The notes under the pieces: generated by a model
The model's database searches: none
The model's input: the letters and a program-made list of their open reading frames with translations, nothing else
What the model was told of the DNA's origin: nothing
Assembly: GCA_026770615.1 (NCBI GenBank)
Contig: MU631322.1
Span: 274,569-284,917 of the forward strand
Direction of reading: 5' to 3'
Length of the DNA stretch: 10,349 nt
Origin: Pavlovales sp. CCMP2436
Lineage: Eukaryota > Haptophyta > Pavlovophyceae > Pavlovales
Shown here: positions 1 through 6,349 of the stretch, one piece after another
Layout of the letters: each line of letters starts with the position of its first letter
Position numbering within the stretch: the stretch's first letter is position 1
Program-made: the position numbers and the translations under genes

Positions 1-70
1 ACACTCTTAACCCCCCCCACACACTCTTAACCCCCCACACACACTCTTAACCCCCCACACACACTCCCCT
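1..70. repeat. 20-bp minisatellite, C-rich, in an intron
   Basis: Three copies of a 20-bp unit, ACACTCTTAACCCCCCACAC with small changes, begin at 1, 21 and 41. A partial fourth copy begins at 61 (ACACTCCCCT). The period is exactly 20. Read in isolation this resembles a telomere C-strand at a left end. However, it sits directly upstream of a splice acceptor (AG at 101-102) and the coding exon 103-166, so it is best read as an intronic minisatellite. Confidence 0.85.
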
Positions 71-102
71 CTCTACTTTGCATCATTGCTCGTCAATAAC
101 AG

Positions 103-2032
103 GTCGACCTTTTAAATGAGGGGCGGCCCATTGATCGATGGAGTCCGGGAGACGGTCGTTACGCAGGTGCGCGTGGTTGGGGGGTGGGTTAGGTTCACTG
201 CGTGCGTATGCGCATACGTGCGTATGCGTGTGTGCCGGGGGGGGGGTTGTTACGTGGGTGCTTTTTTCTTCCTCTTCTTTGCGTCCTCCAAAGCTATTTT
301 TTAAAAATTTATTAATTTTATTGTGCAGGCGAGTGTGTCTTTATCCCGCGCGTCGCCGGGCCGGCCACCACCCCGTGCGCGCCCGGGGAGGAGGTGCGTT
401 CATTTTTTCTTTTGGTAATAAGAAGAAAAGTATTAGTAACTATTTAATTCGCTTGCAAATGTGACGCCGTTATGAACCGACGACGAGGAGAGGTCTCGAG
501 CGGAATAAAGTTTAAGAACGGCAACAATTCGGTGGCGCAGTTTGTGTTTGTGTGTGTGAGAGCACTTATTATTTTTATATGTGCTAGATGTGAGTCGGCT
601 CCTTTCTCTTCACTTTTCTCTCTTCTCTTCTGAACTGCGAGGCCAACGCTTCAATGTTGCTTAAATGCTGCTAAAATGTTGCTTAAATATTGCTTAAACA
701 TTGCTTAAATATCGCCTAATAGTTACGAAGATATCAGCATCCGTTTGTGTTTGTATGTGAGTAAGACCATTTTTATTGCTATTAGTGTTAATATTATTAC
801 TATGAATACTATTATTATTACTATTATTAGACTTTTATTAAGAATATGATGAAGAACATCATGACGATGATGATTGTAATTATTCTCATTATTATTTAAA
901 ATAGGACGCGGGCTGGCTGCTCTCCTACGTGTACGATGCCGACTCGCACACATCGGACGTCGTCGTGCTCGACGTAAGGCTTTTTAAAATATATATTTTA
1001 TCCTAACGTCGGTTGTGCTTTCGCCGTGTGGCATCAACAACAGTCTGAGCCATCGTAGATCCTCGTCACTGACCGCCTAGAGCCGCACTTTGGGCCCGCG
1101 AAGGTATGGGGAGGGATATATTTAAATTACTGATAGGGATTCAAGCTGGCGTCTGACTGTTCTGAATGTTGTGCTGGTCTAAGCGCTGCGTCGCCCATTT
1201 CCTGCTGCGTGCCTTAGTCGGCCGCGCTGGCTCATATTTATGATAGGGATTCAAGCTGGCGTCTGACTGGCTTATATATATATATGTATATATTCAGACG
1301 CCAGCTTGAATCCCTATCATAAATATAATAGGCGATGGACGACGCAGCGCTCAGACCAGCACAACATTCAGAACAGTCAGACGCCAGCTTGAATCCCTAT
1401 CATAAATATGTATATATATATATATATGTGTGTGTAGGGGGACTCAGGTTGACGGTGTGGTAGCGTTCTGACCTAACATATACACATAACAGACGCCAGC
1501 TTGAATCCCTATCAGAAATATGCACATCGAATACTAGTAGGAACACAAATTACAAAAAATAAAATCAAGTAAAATATAGCAAAGAAAAATCATCAGTATT
1601 TCCAGCTCGCTCAAATCAGAAGTCGAGCTCGAAGTTTTATTTTTATTTATTTTAGCGGGGAGGTGTTCACCCTTGGACTTATTCGACGTCAGATATCATT
1701 CTTTAGCAGTAGGGTTGGTAGGGGTAAAGTGGTGTAGGATTTGTTATAAAAATAATCTGACATACACTTGAATTGAACTTGAAACACCGCCAGCTCGAAC
1801 CTCCCTTCATTAATATAAACTAAAAATAAAAATCTAAAAAAAAATCAACCCATTAATCAAAATAATGTGCCATGCATTACAATTAACAAACCGAGAATAA
1901 ACCTTATAAATATTTAAATATAAACAATAGGCGCGCGACCTCGCTGCCGGGCCGCGGTGGATGGTAAAGCTGCCAGCGCACGTGCCGCCCTCCTTCCACG
2001 GCTGCTGGGTGCCCGGGGCGGAGGCGGTATAA
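103..2032 (+). CDS. Carotenoid oxygenase (RPE65/CCD family), last four exons
   Basis: The 3' part of an iron-dependent carotenoid/apocarotenoid cleavage dioxygenase; the 5' exons lie outside the window. Exons are 103-166, 329-393, 905-973 and 1931-2032. Introns are 167-328 (GTGCGC..CAG, phase 1), 394-904 (GTGCGT..TAG, phase 0) and 974-1930 (GTAAGG..TAG, phase 0). The spliced frame gives 99 residues then TAA at 2030-2032. Family landmarks appear in the usual order: GDGRYAGECVFIPR across the first junction (family G-E-P-V-F-V-P-R), DAGWLLSYVYD, then SDVVVLD joined to ARDLAAGP across the third junction, and KLPAHVPPSFHGCW near the end. The histidine of S-F-H-G (codon 1997-1999) corresponds to the last of four His ligands of the catalytic Fe(II) in this family. 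The first residues are bounded by an in-frame TAA at 97-99, which forces a splice at 102/103. Substrate cannot be told from this end. No frameshift is seen, so the gene may be intact despite the transposon-filled last intron. Confidence 0.88.
167..328 (+). other. Intron with a 14-bp palindrome and a G10 tract
   Basis: This 162-bp phase-1 intron of the carotenoid oxygenase gene has donor GTGCGC and acceptor TTGTGCAG. It contains a perfect palindrome CGTATGCGCATACG at 205-218 within alternating purine/pyrimidine sequence, a run of ten G at 237-246, and a T/C-rich tract around 262-290 that can serve as the polypyrimidine tract. Confidence 0.75.
394..904 (+). other. Intron with tandem TGCTTAAA repeats and ATT-rich microsatellite
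   Basis: This 511-bp phase-0 intron of the carotenoid oxygenase gene has donor GTGCGT and acceptor AAAATAG. At 653-719 it holds a degenerate tandem repeat of about 11-14 bp built on ATGTTGCTTAAAT. At about 780-832 it holds an ATT/ACT-rich microsatellite-like stretch. A pyrimidine-rich run lies at 601-631. No coding exon was recognised inside. Confidence 0.7.
653..719. repeat. Degenerate tandem repeat (TTGCTTAAAT core)
   Basis: The core T-T-G-C-T-T-A-A-A recurs about five times in succession with 1-3 base differences and unequal spacing of about 11-14 bp. It lies within the 511-bp intron. It looks like simple repeat expansion. Confidence 0.7.
1131..1402. mobile_element. Nested foldback / MITE-like inverted-repeat element
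   Basis: Four copies of a terminal motif starting TGATAGGGATTCAAGCTGGC are arranged head, head, tail, tail at 1131, 1241, 1319 (reverse) and 1402 (reverse). The inner pair forms 33-bp perfect arms (1234-1266 with 1294-1326) around a 27-nt AT loop. The outer pair matches over about 70 bp with only a few mismatches (1131-1200 against about 1331-1402). The whole 272-bp unit can fold into one long hairpin. It contains no ORF, which fits a non-autonomous foldback or MITE. It lies in the last intron of the carotenoid oxygenase gene. No target-site duplication is clear because the flanks are TA-rich. Confidence 0.8.
1491..1521 (-). repeat. Solo terminus of the foldback family
   Basis: A reverse-oriented copy of the motif, ending ATCCCTATCA and followed by GAAATAT (other copies have TAAATAT), stands alone about 90 bp after the foldback element in the same intron. 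It shares only about the outer 24 bases plus the AT flank with the longer copies. Confidence 0.75.
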
Positions 2033-2430
2033 GTGATGAGTGGGCCGCGGGCATGTGACTGAGACATTAAAGTGGTCTGCAGCGTAGTCACCTAGTCGGC
2101 CCGGTTGCCGTGTTGTAGTCGGGGTGGGCGTAGTTATCAGCGTGCCCGGCGAGCTGCGCACAGCGCACACCATTCTAAATATAACATACATACTATTCAG
2201 CTATTATGACGCAAGAGATGATCGGCCTTAAAATAGTTAAGCGATAAGTTGTGGATCCATCCCGTGTCGGAGAACTTGTCGACATGGGTGGTGTAGTCGG
2301 TGCGGGCGTAATATTATATTATTGTCTTCATCAACACGATCGAAACGATCGCGTCACGCGGTCATACGCAACTGCTGCTCGCGCTTTTGAACGCGCTGGC
2401 CCCGTACTGCTGACAAATCTAATAAAAAGC
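2033..2430. other. 3' flank of the carotenoid oxygenase gene, no gene recognised
   Basis: No coding region is convincing here. A small internal duplication is present: 2111-2132 and 2289-2310 match at 19 of 22 bases around GTAGTCGG-G-GGGCGTA. The open frame at 2251-2463 has no recognisable motif, and its end runs into the AT-rich repeat block. Confidence 0.5.
2066..2071 (+). promoter_or_regulatory. Possible polyadenylation signal ATTAAA
   Basis: ATTAAA lies 34 nt after the stop codon of the carotenoid oxygenase gene, and TG/GT-rich sequence follows at 2073-2115. Spacing and composition fit a cleavage/polyadenylation site. The signal is short and poly(A) signals vary among protists, so this is only plausible. 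Confidence 0.35.
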
Positions 2431-2556
2431 AATAAATATCTAATAAATCTAATAAAAGACTAATAAAATCTAATAAATACTGATAAATGAATAAAAATAC
2501 TTATATTTTACGGTACTATGGTACGGTGCCCTTACATTATCGTATATTTATATAAT
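2431..2556 (+). repeat. AT-rich repeat block, copy 1
   Basis: The block has AATAAATATCTAATAAA-type runs, then a conserved part reading ACGGTACTATGGTACGGTG, then a stretch of C-C-TTA-ATTATCGT-TATTTATAT type. It matches 4206-4336 along its length with small indels. Short TAATAAA/TGATAAAT-like repeats form its left half. It may be the 3' tail of a retroelement or an independent repeat family. Confidence 0.75.
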
Positions 2557-2660
2557 CTCTTGATCACTGCCCAGCGTGGGAACACGACAAACAGCAACCA
2601 GCAGATCATCTCCCTAAACGCCCTTGCCCGGGCACACTATCGGAGATCCATCGGCACGCG

Positions 2661-2781
2661 CGGTGGCGCCCAAGCCAGCGCAGCCGACTAAGGCACGCAG
2701 CAGGCAATGAGCGACGCAGCGCTCAGACCAGCACAAGATTTAGAACAGTCAGACGCCAGCTTGAATCCCTATCATAAATAT
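2661..2781 (-). repeat. Long terminus of the foldback family (reverse copy)
   Basis: Reverse-oriented copy of the family seen at 1131-1230, similar over about 100 bp. It includes the internal part complementary to the copy-1 segment through GCCTTAGTCGG, and ends ATCCCTATCATAAATAT. Further GC-rich sequence at about 2571-2660 may be more of a longer element, because it continues without a break. Confidence 0.78.
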
Positions 2782-2897
2782 ATTATTGTCTTTTATAATA
2801 TTTTCCTTTAATTACTATATATCGAAGTACGTAATACATGCCAGTCAGACAGCCCAGCCAGCGCTGCCACTGCCAAATACATATTTTACTGATATAT

Positions 2898-2996
2898 ATA
2901 GGGATTCAAGTTGGCGTCCGTCTTACCGTCCGCCACCTGGAAGCTGGAAGTTGTGATTGTCTGAGCGCAGCGTCGCCCATTACCCGCTGCGTGCCA
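2898..2996 (+). repeat. Diverged terminus of the foldback family (forward copy)
   Basis: A forward copy begins ATAGGGATTCAAGTTGGCGTC and continues to GCGCAGCGTCGCCCATTACC and CTGCGTGCC. Its middle is altered relative to 1131-1230. It faces the reverse copy at 2661-2781 across about 115 bp, so the two point away from each other. This makes them ends of separate elements or parts of a rearranged one. Confidence 0.7.
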
Positions 2997-3036
2997 GATA
3001 TAAACATATTACTATGTATATTATGATAAGGATATT

Positions 3037-3208
3037 TGTTGGTAGCTGCCAGACAAGGGCGCCTAGCGCTTCTACCGGACTCTCAGCATGAGTCCGACTG
3101 ACAGCGGACCGAGGGATTTACCGGGATTTGTCCTCTGAATCTTCGGTTACGTTTCGTTCCTTTGTGTCAGTTGTTCAACGATGTGATAGTCTTTGCCCCC
3201 TGACGGGA
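3037..3208 (+). repeat. Left direct terminal repeat of the LTR-like element
   Basis: Runs from TGTTGGTAGCTGCC to CCCTGACGGGA. The first about 58 bp and the last 45 bp (from GTGTCAGTTGTTCAACGATG) match the right copy closely, while the middle 69 bp are unrelated or strongly diverged. This copy has a 7-bp hairpin, CGGACTC with GAGTCCG. Confidence 0.75.
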
Positions 3209-3212
3209 GCAA

Positions 3213-3239
3213 ACCCGCGCGCCAGGCAACGGCGCGGGT
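3213..3239 (+). other. GC-rich hairpin directly inside the left repeat
   Basis: ACCCGCGC (3213-3220) pairs perfectly with GCGCGGGT (3232-3239) around an 11-nt loop. It sits 4 nt after the end of the left direct repeat, where a primer-binding site would lie in a standard LTR element. No tRNA-complementary primer site was recognised there. Confidence 0.6.
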
Positions 3240-4022
3240 GAAACCGCACAGCGTGTGGGAATTATACCATTGACGTCATCCTCCTCCACGACAAACGTGG
3301 AGCTGGTCTCCTGCAAGACGCGGAGCACCTTCGGCTGCCATGAGACCCAAGTGCAACGAGATCAACGTGATCGAGAAGAACTCCTCGCGGCCTGGCCACA
3401 GCGCGAGATGAGTGAGACCGAGACCGACGAGTAACGAGAACCCCAGCTAGTAAAAAGATGAGACCAAGAGCCGACGAGCCCCGCGCTGACCCGCTGAGCC
3501 CGCACGACGTCGCCGAGCCTCGCGCCAAGCACCGCACGCCCAGCCATCCTGCATCTGGAGAGCGAAGACCGCCTACTCCCAGGATCTTGCTGCCGTCGCC
3601 TTGCCCGCGCCAAGCCGCTGAGTCCTTGCCGAGCCAACGCGCCCCCGCCGAGTCGCCGAGCCAAGCGCCCACCCTACAAGCCCAAGATAAGCCGCCGCGC
3701 TGTGCTGCCGCGCCGTCATGAACGCGCCGCCGTCCAGTCGCCGCCCACCACCGAGTTCACCAAGTTAAAGACCAAGACCGCAGCAGAGTCCGCAGAGCAA
3801 CGTTCCGCTCTCGGAGATGCACTGCCCTCGCCCGCGTCGCCGCGCTGCACCATCCGGCCGCCACGCCGCCAAGATCAAGACCGAGACAAGGCGACCAAAT
3901 AAGTTCGCCGCGCAATCCCGCCCCACCCTTGTCCGCCGCGCAGTGCGCTGTGGATGTCCGGACGCAACCTGATCGCCCTCATGTTCTCTTGCATCAACCA
4001 GTGAGCAACGAGATATGAGTTC

Positions 4023-4031
4023 GTGTGGGGG
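4023..4031 (+). promoter_or_regulatory. Possible polypurine tract
   Basis: The G-rich run GTGTGGGGG abuts the first base of the right direct repeat at 4032. In LTR retrotransposons a purine run at this place primes plus-strand DNA synthesis. Two T residues interrupt it, so support comes mainly from position. Confidence 0.4.
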
Positions 4032-4200
4032 TGTTGGTAGCTGCCAGAAAAGGGTGCCTGGCGCGTCTACCGGACTCTGCCAGCATGAGCCTGCCTGGCA
4101 CCGGATTGGCGATTGATTGGCTGATTGCCGACAATAAATTGCTGTCCGTTACACGTGTCAGTTGTTCAACGATGTATTGGTCTTTGCTCCCTGACGGGGA
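4032..4200 (+). repeat. Right direct terminal repeat of the LTR-like element
   Basis: Runs from TGTTGGTAGCTGCC to CTCCCTGACGGGGA, matching the left copy at both ends. The 64-bp middle (4091-4154) differs from the left copy and can form its own stem, TGCCAG with CTGGCA, in the place where the left copy has a different stem. Confidence 0.75.
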
Positions 4201-4205
4201 ATCTC

Positions 4206-4336
4206 ATAAATATCTAATAAATATCTAATAAAAACTAATAAATACTGATAAATACATAAAGATACTTGTATTTATGATTATACGGCACTATGGTACGGTG
4301 ACCGTACCTTATCGTTTATTTATATTTATGATAATC
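4206..4336 (+). repeat. AT-rich repeat block, copy 2
   Basis: Second copy of the block at 2431-2556, with ATAAATATCTAATAAATATC runs then ACGGCACTATGGTACGGTG and a TTATCGTTTATTTATATT end. It begins only a few bases after the right repeat of the LTR-like element. A shorter related piece is at 4774-4830. Confidence 0.75.
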
Positions 4337-4436
4337 TTATACCAATATGGTATAGATAAATTGACGTTTATTGATAATTTTGCGTATTATTTATTAGATT
4401 CCCCAGTACTTACCACTCTGCCGTCACATATTGAAA

Positions 4437-4480
4437 GATATTGATACATAGGCCGCCCCGTGACGTAGTCACTAATAAGG
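4437..4480 (+). repeat. AGGCCGC hairpin repeat, copy 1
   Basis: AGGCCGCCCC is followed by GTGACGTAGTCAC (4460-4472), a hairpin with stem GTGAC/GTCAC, then TAATAAGGC. The same layout recurs exactly 300 bp later with a different but still paired stem. Confidence 0.55.
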
Positions 4481-4736
4481 CACTGAGAAGGTGCTATAGA
4501 ATGCCGTATGAATACGTCTGTATCTCACTACTCTTTTATCATACTCGGTCGAGTTTACACATATACGATCGATGTTACATCTACTCGGTCGATATTTAAC
4601 CTAATATAATAAATCCAATATATTTACATATACACCATTATCTAGTCACAGTTTTTTACTTTTTTTATACTTTTTTCTTGTTGATAAATATTGATAGGAT
4701 TATTATTAACCTTCTTTTTTACTGCAGAATGATGTA

Positions 4737-4830
4737 CTAATCTATACAGAGGCCGCACTGTGTCGCTAGACACTTATAAACATTGATAGATATTGATAGA
4801 TACTTATATACTCACGACAGTATGGTATGG
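4737..4830 (+). repeat. AGGCCGC hairpin repeat, copy 2, joined to partial AT block
   Basis: AGGCCGCACT is followed by GTGTCGCTAGACAC (4760-4773), stem GTGTC/GACAC. Part of the AT-block family then follows (TTGATAGATACTTATATACT..CAGTATGGTATGG, about 4779-4830), resembling 2490-2530 and 4250-4300. Confidence 0.5.
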
Positions 4831-4872
4831 CGTCAATGGTCGTCGGCCGGTGTTTAATTGGTCTATATGAGA

Positions 4873-4980
4873 ATTAAGGGGGTATGGTTTAAGATGGTTG
4901 ATTTTAAAGAAGTAGATTACTTTATTTTTTACATTTTATTTTGATTATTAATTCATTTCAACCACCTTTACCCCCTTAAT
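4873..4980. repeat. Inverted repeat with ATTAAGGGGGTA arms
   Basis: ATTAAGGGGGTA (4873-4884) and TACCCCCTTAAT (4969-4980) are perfectly complementary. Similarity continues inward in gapped form through CAACCA (to 4900 and from 4959). The spacer is AT-rich and holds no gene. A related motif, TTTTAACCCCCTTATTA, recurs at 5057-5073. Confidence 0.65.
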
Positions 4981-5200
4981 CCCCTTAAAATTATAGTATT
5001 AACGTATAACAAGTGAAATTTACGATAAATATATAAAAGAAGTAAGGGTCTTGTATTTTAACCCCCTTATTATTTCACAACCCCTTTATTTCGTTTAACA
5101 CACCCATTTCCGGGGTTGCACAAGATCCGGCTTATATTTACGTAACTATTGGATTGCGTTTTTTTCACGATATTTTTTTCGAATATATATATAACTAGTA

Positions 5201-5563
5201 ATGGATAACTATAAAAAAACGAAAATTAATCCAGGAAATAGATTGTGTCAAGGTAAAAATTGAACATTATACATCTTTTCTTTTCAATGAAGAACGTTTA
5301 GCTATAATGACTTTATTAATTTATACCGTACTAAAATGTTTGATAATACAAATGCTATTATTAAATTAAAGCAGAATATTGAGATTGATGACAATAAGAT
5401 GATAATAAACCTTAAAACTACGCTTGCTGAATACGAATATTTAGAAGCTAAGAAAAAATTCGAAAATTATCTTAAAATTGTAATGTCTGATACACTCAGC
5501 CATATCGAAAATATGTATATCTCGACTAATGATATTCTAAGGTATCAAAAATATGGAGGATAG
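5201..5563 (+). CDS. Small AT-rich gene of unknown function, unit 1 of a tandem pair
   Basis: The best open frame is 5336-5563 (75 residues), starting MFDNTNAIIKLKQ and rich in K, I, E and N with a heptad-like charged helix character. An upstream ATG at 5201, in the same frame, is followed by in-frame TGA codons at 5261 and 5288, so the ancestral gene may have been longer. The first residues (MFDNTNAII), the IEIDD stretch, the TLAE segment and the later MSDTLSHIENM segment all recur in the neighbour at 5780-5988. The motif CGTAACTATTGGATTGCG lies upstream (5141-5158), and its relatives precede the other unit and follow it. No family was recognised. AT-rich codon use differs sharply from the GC-rich genes in the window. 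Confidence 0.45.
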
Positions 5564-5641
5564 CGCGACAAATGTTTTTACGCAACGATAGGATTGCGTA
5601 TTTATATAAGAAATTAAAATCTAATATATATGTAACTAGCA

Positions 5642-5988
5642 ATGGTTGAAAAAATAAAATACATTGAATTTGATGGTATAAAATTAATGAATGATAATTA
5701 ATTTGATTTTTTCGATGAAAAATGAGTAATCGATAAATTGACTCTTGATAATAAAACTCTGAATTTATGGCGTGTTTTAATGTTTGAGAACACAAAAGCT
5801 ATTATTGAACTTAAGCAAAAAATTGAGATTGATGACGATGAGACTCTTAAACTTACGCTTGCTGAACATCAAGCTAGATATTCAGAAGCTAAGATTATCC
5901 TTAAAAGTACCTAAAACTCGTGATGAGTGATGCACTCATCCATATCGATCATATGCATAACGCGACAAATAATTTAACGCAACAATAG
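5642..5988 (+). pseudogene. Broken paralogue of the 5336-5563 gene, unit 2 of a tandem pair
   Basis: The open piece 5780-5914 (44 residues) starts MFENTKAIIELKQ, then has IEIDDDE and TLAEHQ as in unit 1, and ends in TAA at 5912-5914. Homology then resumes in a shifted frame at 5923-5988 (MSDALIHIDHM, compare MSDTLSHIENM in unit 1), so a frameshift breaks the gene between 5912 and 5923. An upstream ATG at 5642 is in frame with 5780 but is interrupted by stops, as in unit 1. Both units end with CGCGACAAAT and a following CGCAAC-ATAGGAT motif (5564-5594 and 5961-5991), so a block of about 400 bp was duplicated as a whole. Function unknown. Confidence 0.6.
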
Positions 5989-6008
5989 GATATAATCACA
6001 ATTTTTAT

Positions 6009-6212
6009 TTATTTCTTCATATTGACGTTCCAATATTCCATTTCTGCAATGAATTCACTAATTCGTGCATTCCGATCGAAATGATAGCAATAAGTCCGAA
6101 TATCGATAAGATTATATCCATTAGACATATTTACATACCAATAGATAAAAATCTTCGTATATATAATGTAGGAGAAGATTGATTTGTTGAACCTACTATA
6201 TATGTTAATCAT
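6009..6212 (-). CDS. Small hypothetical protein
   Basis: This is a 67-codon frame on the minus strand. An internal ATG at 6128 would give 39 residues (MSNGYNLIDIRTYCYHFDR then a charged tail ending NVNMKK). The region before the internal ATG is aromatic/isoleucine-rich and looks like translated AT-rich spacer, so the shorter start is preferred. It overlaps a small frame on the other strand at 6202-6212. No family was recognised; it could be a remnant of a larger virus-like gene or chance. Confidence 0.3.
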   Translation of the reverse strand: MINIYSRFNKSIFSYIIYTKIFIYWYVNMSNGYNLIDIRTYCYHFDRNARISEFIAEMEYWNVNMKK

Positions 6213-6342
6213 CCCCGCGACTCTACAACTGTTAAGATGTTGTTATACTAATATAAATGATGATGTTGATACTTCGAATAAGGTTCTTACACAAAAATCA
6301 CAAGAGCTAGCATGTATTATTATACAGCGTGCTTATCGATAA
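6202..6342 (+). CDS. Tiny ORF ending in an IIIQRAYR segment
   Basis: The frame has 46 residues, ATG at 6202 and TAA at 6340-6342. The last residues, ELACIIIQRAYR, resemble the core of a helical IQ-type (I-Q-x-x-x-R-like) segment but lack its full spacing, so calmodulin binding is not claimed. The N-terminal part is hydrophobic and unconvincing, so the real piece may be only the last 30 codons of a decayed gene. It lies in the low-GC island. Confidence 0.25.
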   Translation: MLIIPATLQLLRCCYTNINDDVDTSNKVLTQKSQELACIIIQRAYR

Positions 6343-6349
6343 TTTTTTT

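Larger units (their letters stand above)
3037..4200 (+). mobile_element. Non-autonomous LTR-like element (TRIM-like)
   Basis: Two direct repeats of about 170 bp (3037-3208 and 4032-4200) flank about 820 bp. Both begin sharply with TGTTGGTAGCTGCCAG, the TG-type start usual for LTRs. The base run GTGTGGGGG just before the second repeat (4023-4031) looks like a polypurine tract. The internal part is GC-rich and encodes no reverse transcriptase, integrase or protease. It holds only proline/arginine/alanine-rich frames (3458-3721, 3702-3902) and an open frame without ATG ending at 3434, none recognised. The repeats do not end in CA and no 5-bp target duplication is clear. A solo-duplicated non-LTR repeat or a decayed DIRS/Penelope-type element remain alternatives. 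Confidence 0.6.

Noticed and set aside
1..70. Telomere at the left end
   Set aside because: The C-rich 20-bp repeat has telomere-like orientation, but it leads straight into a splice acceptor and an internal exon of a gene whose 5' part must lie further left, so the chromosome cannot end here.
723..953. Minus-strand ORF of 76 residues
   Set aside because: It consists of translated ATT-repeat intron sequence and the antisense of the carotenoid oxygenase exon at 905-973.
1131..2996. CRISPR array
   Set aside because: The repeated motif occurs in both orientations, at irregular spacing and with variable length, in a gene with spliceosomal introns, so it is a transposable-element terminus.
3196..3260. 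Hammerhead ribozyme
   Set aside because: CTGACGG, a GC stem and GAAAC occur in order, but the core CTGANGA is not met, the stem is not adjacent to the core, and no proper stem III with a cleavage triplet is present.
3262..3672. Minus-strand serine/glycine/arginine-rich ORFs
   Set aside because: These are long only because the DNA is GC-rich with few stops. They lie inside the LTR-like element, carry no motif and overlap equally open plus-strand frames.
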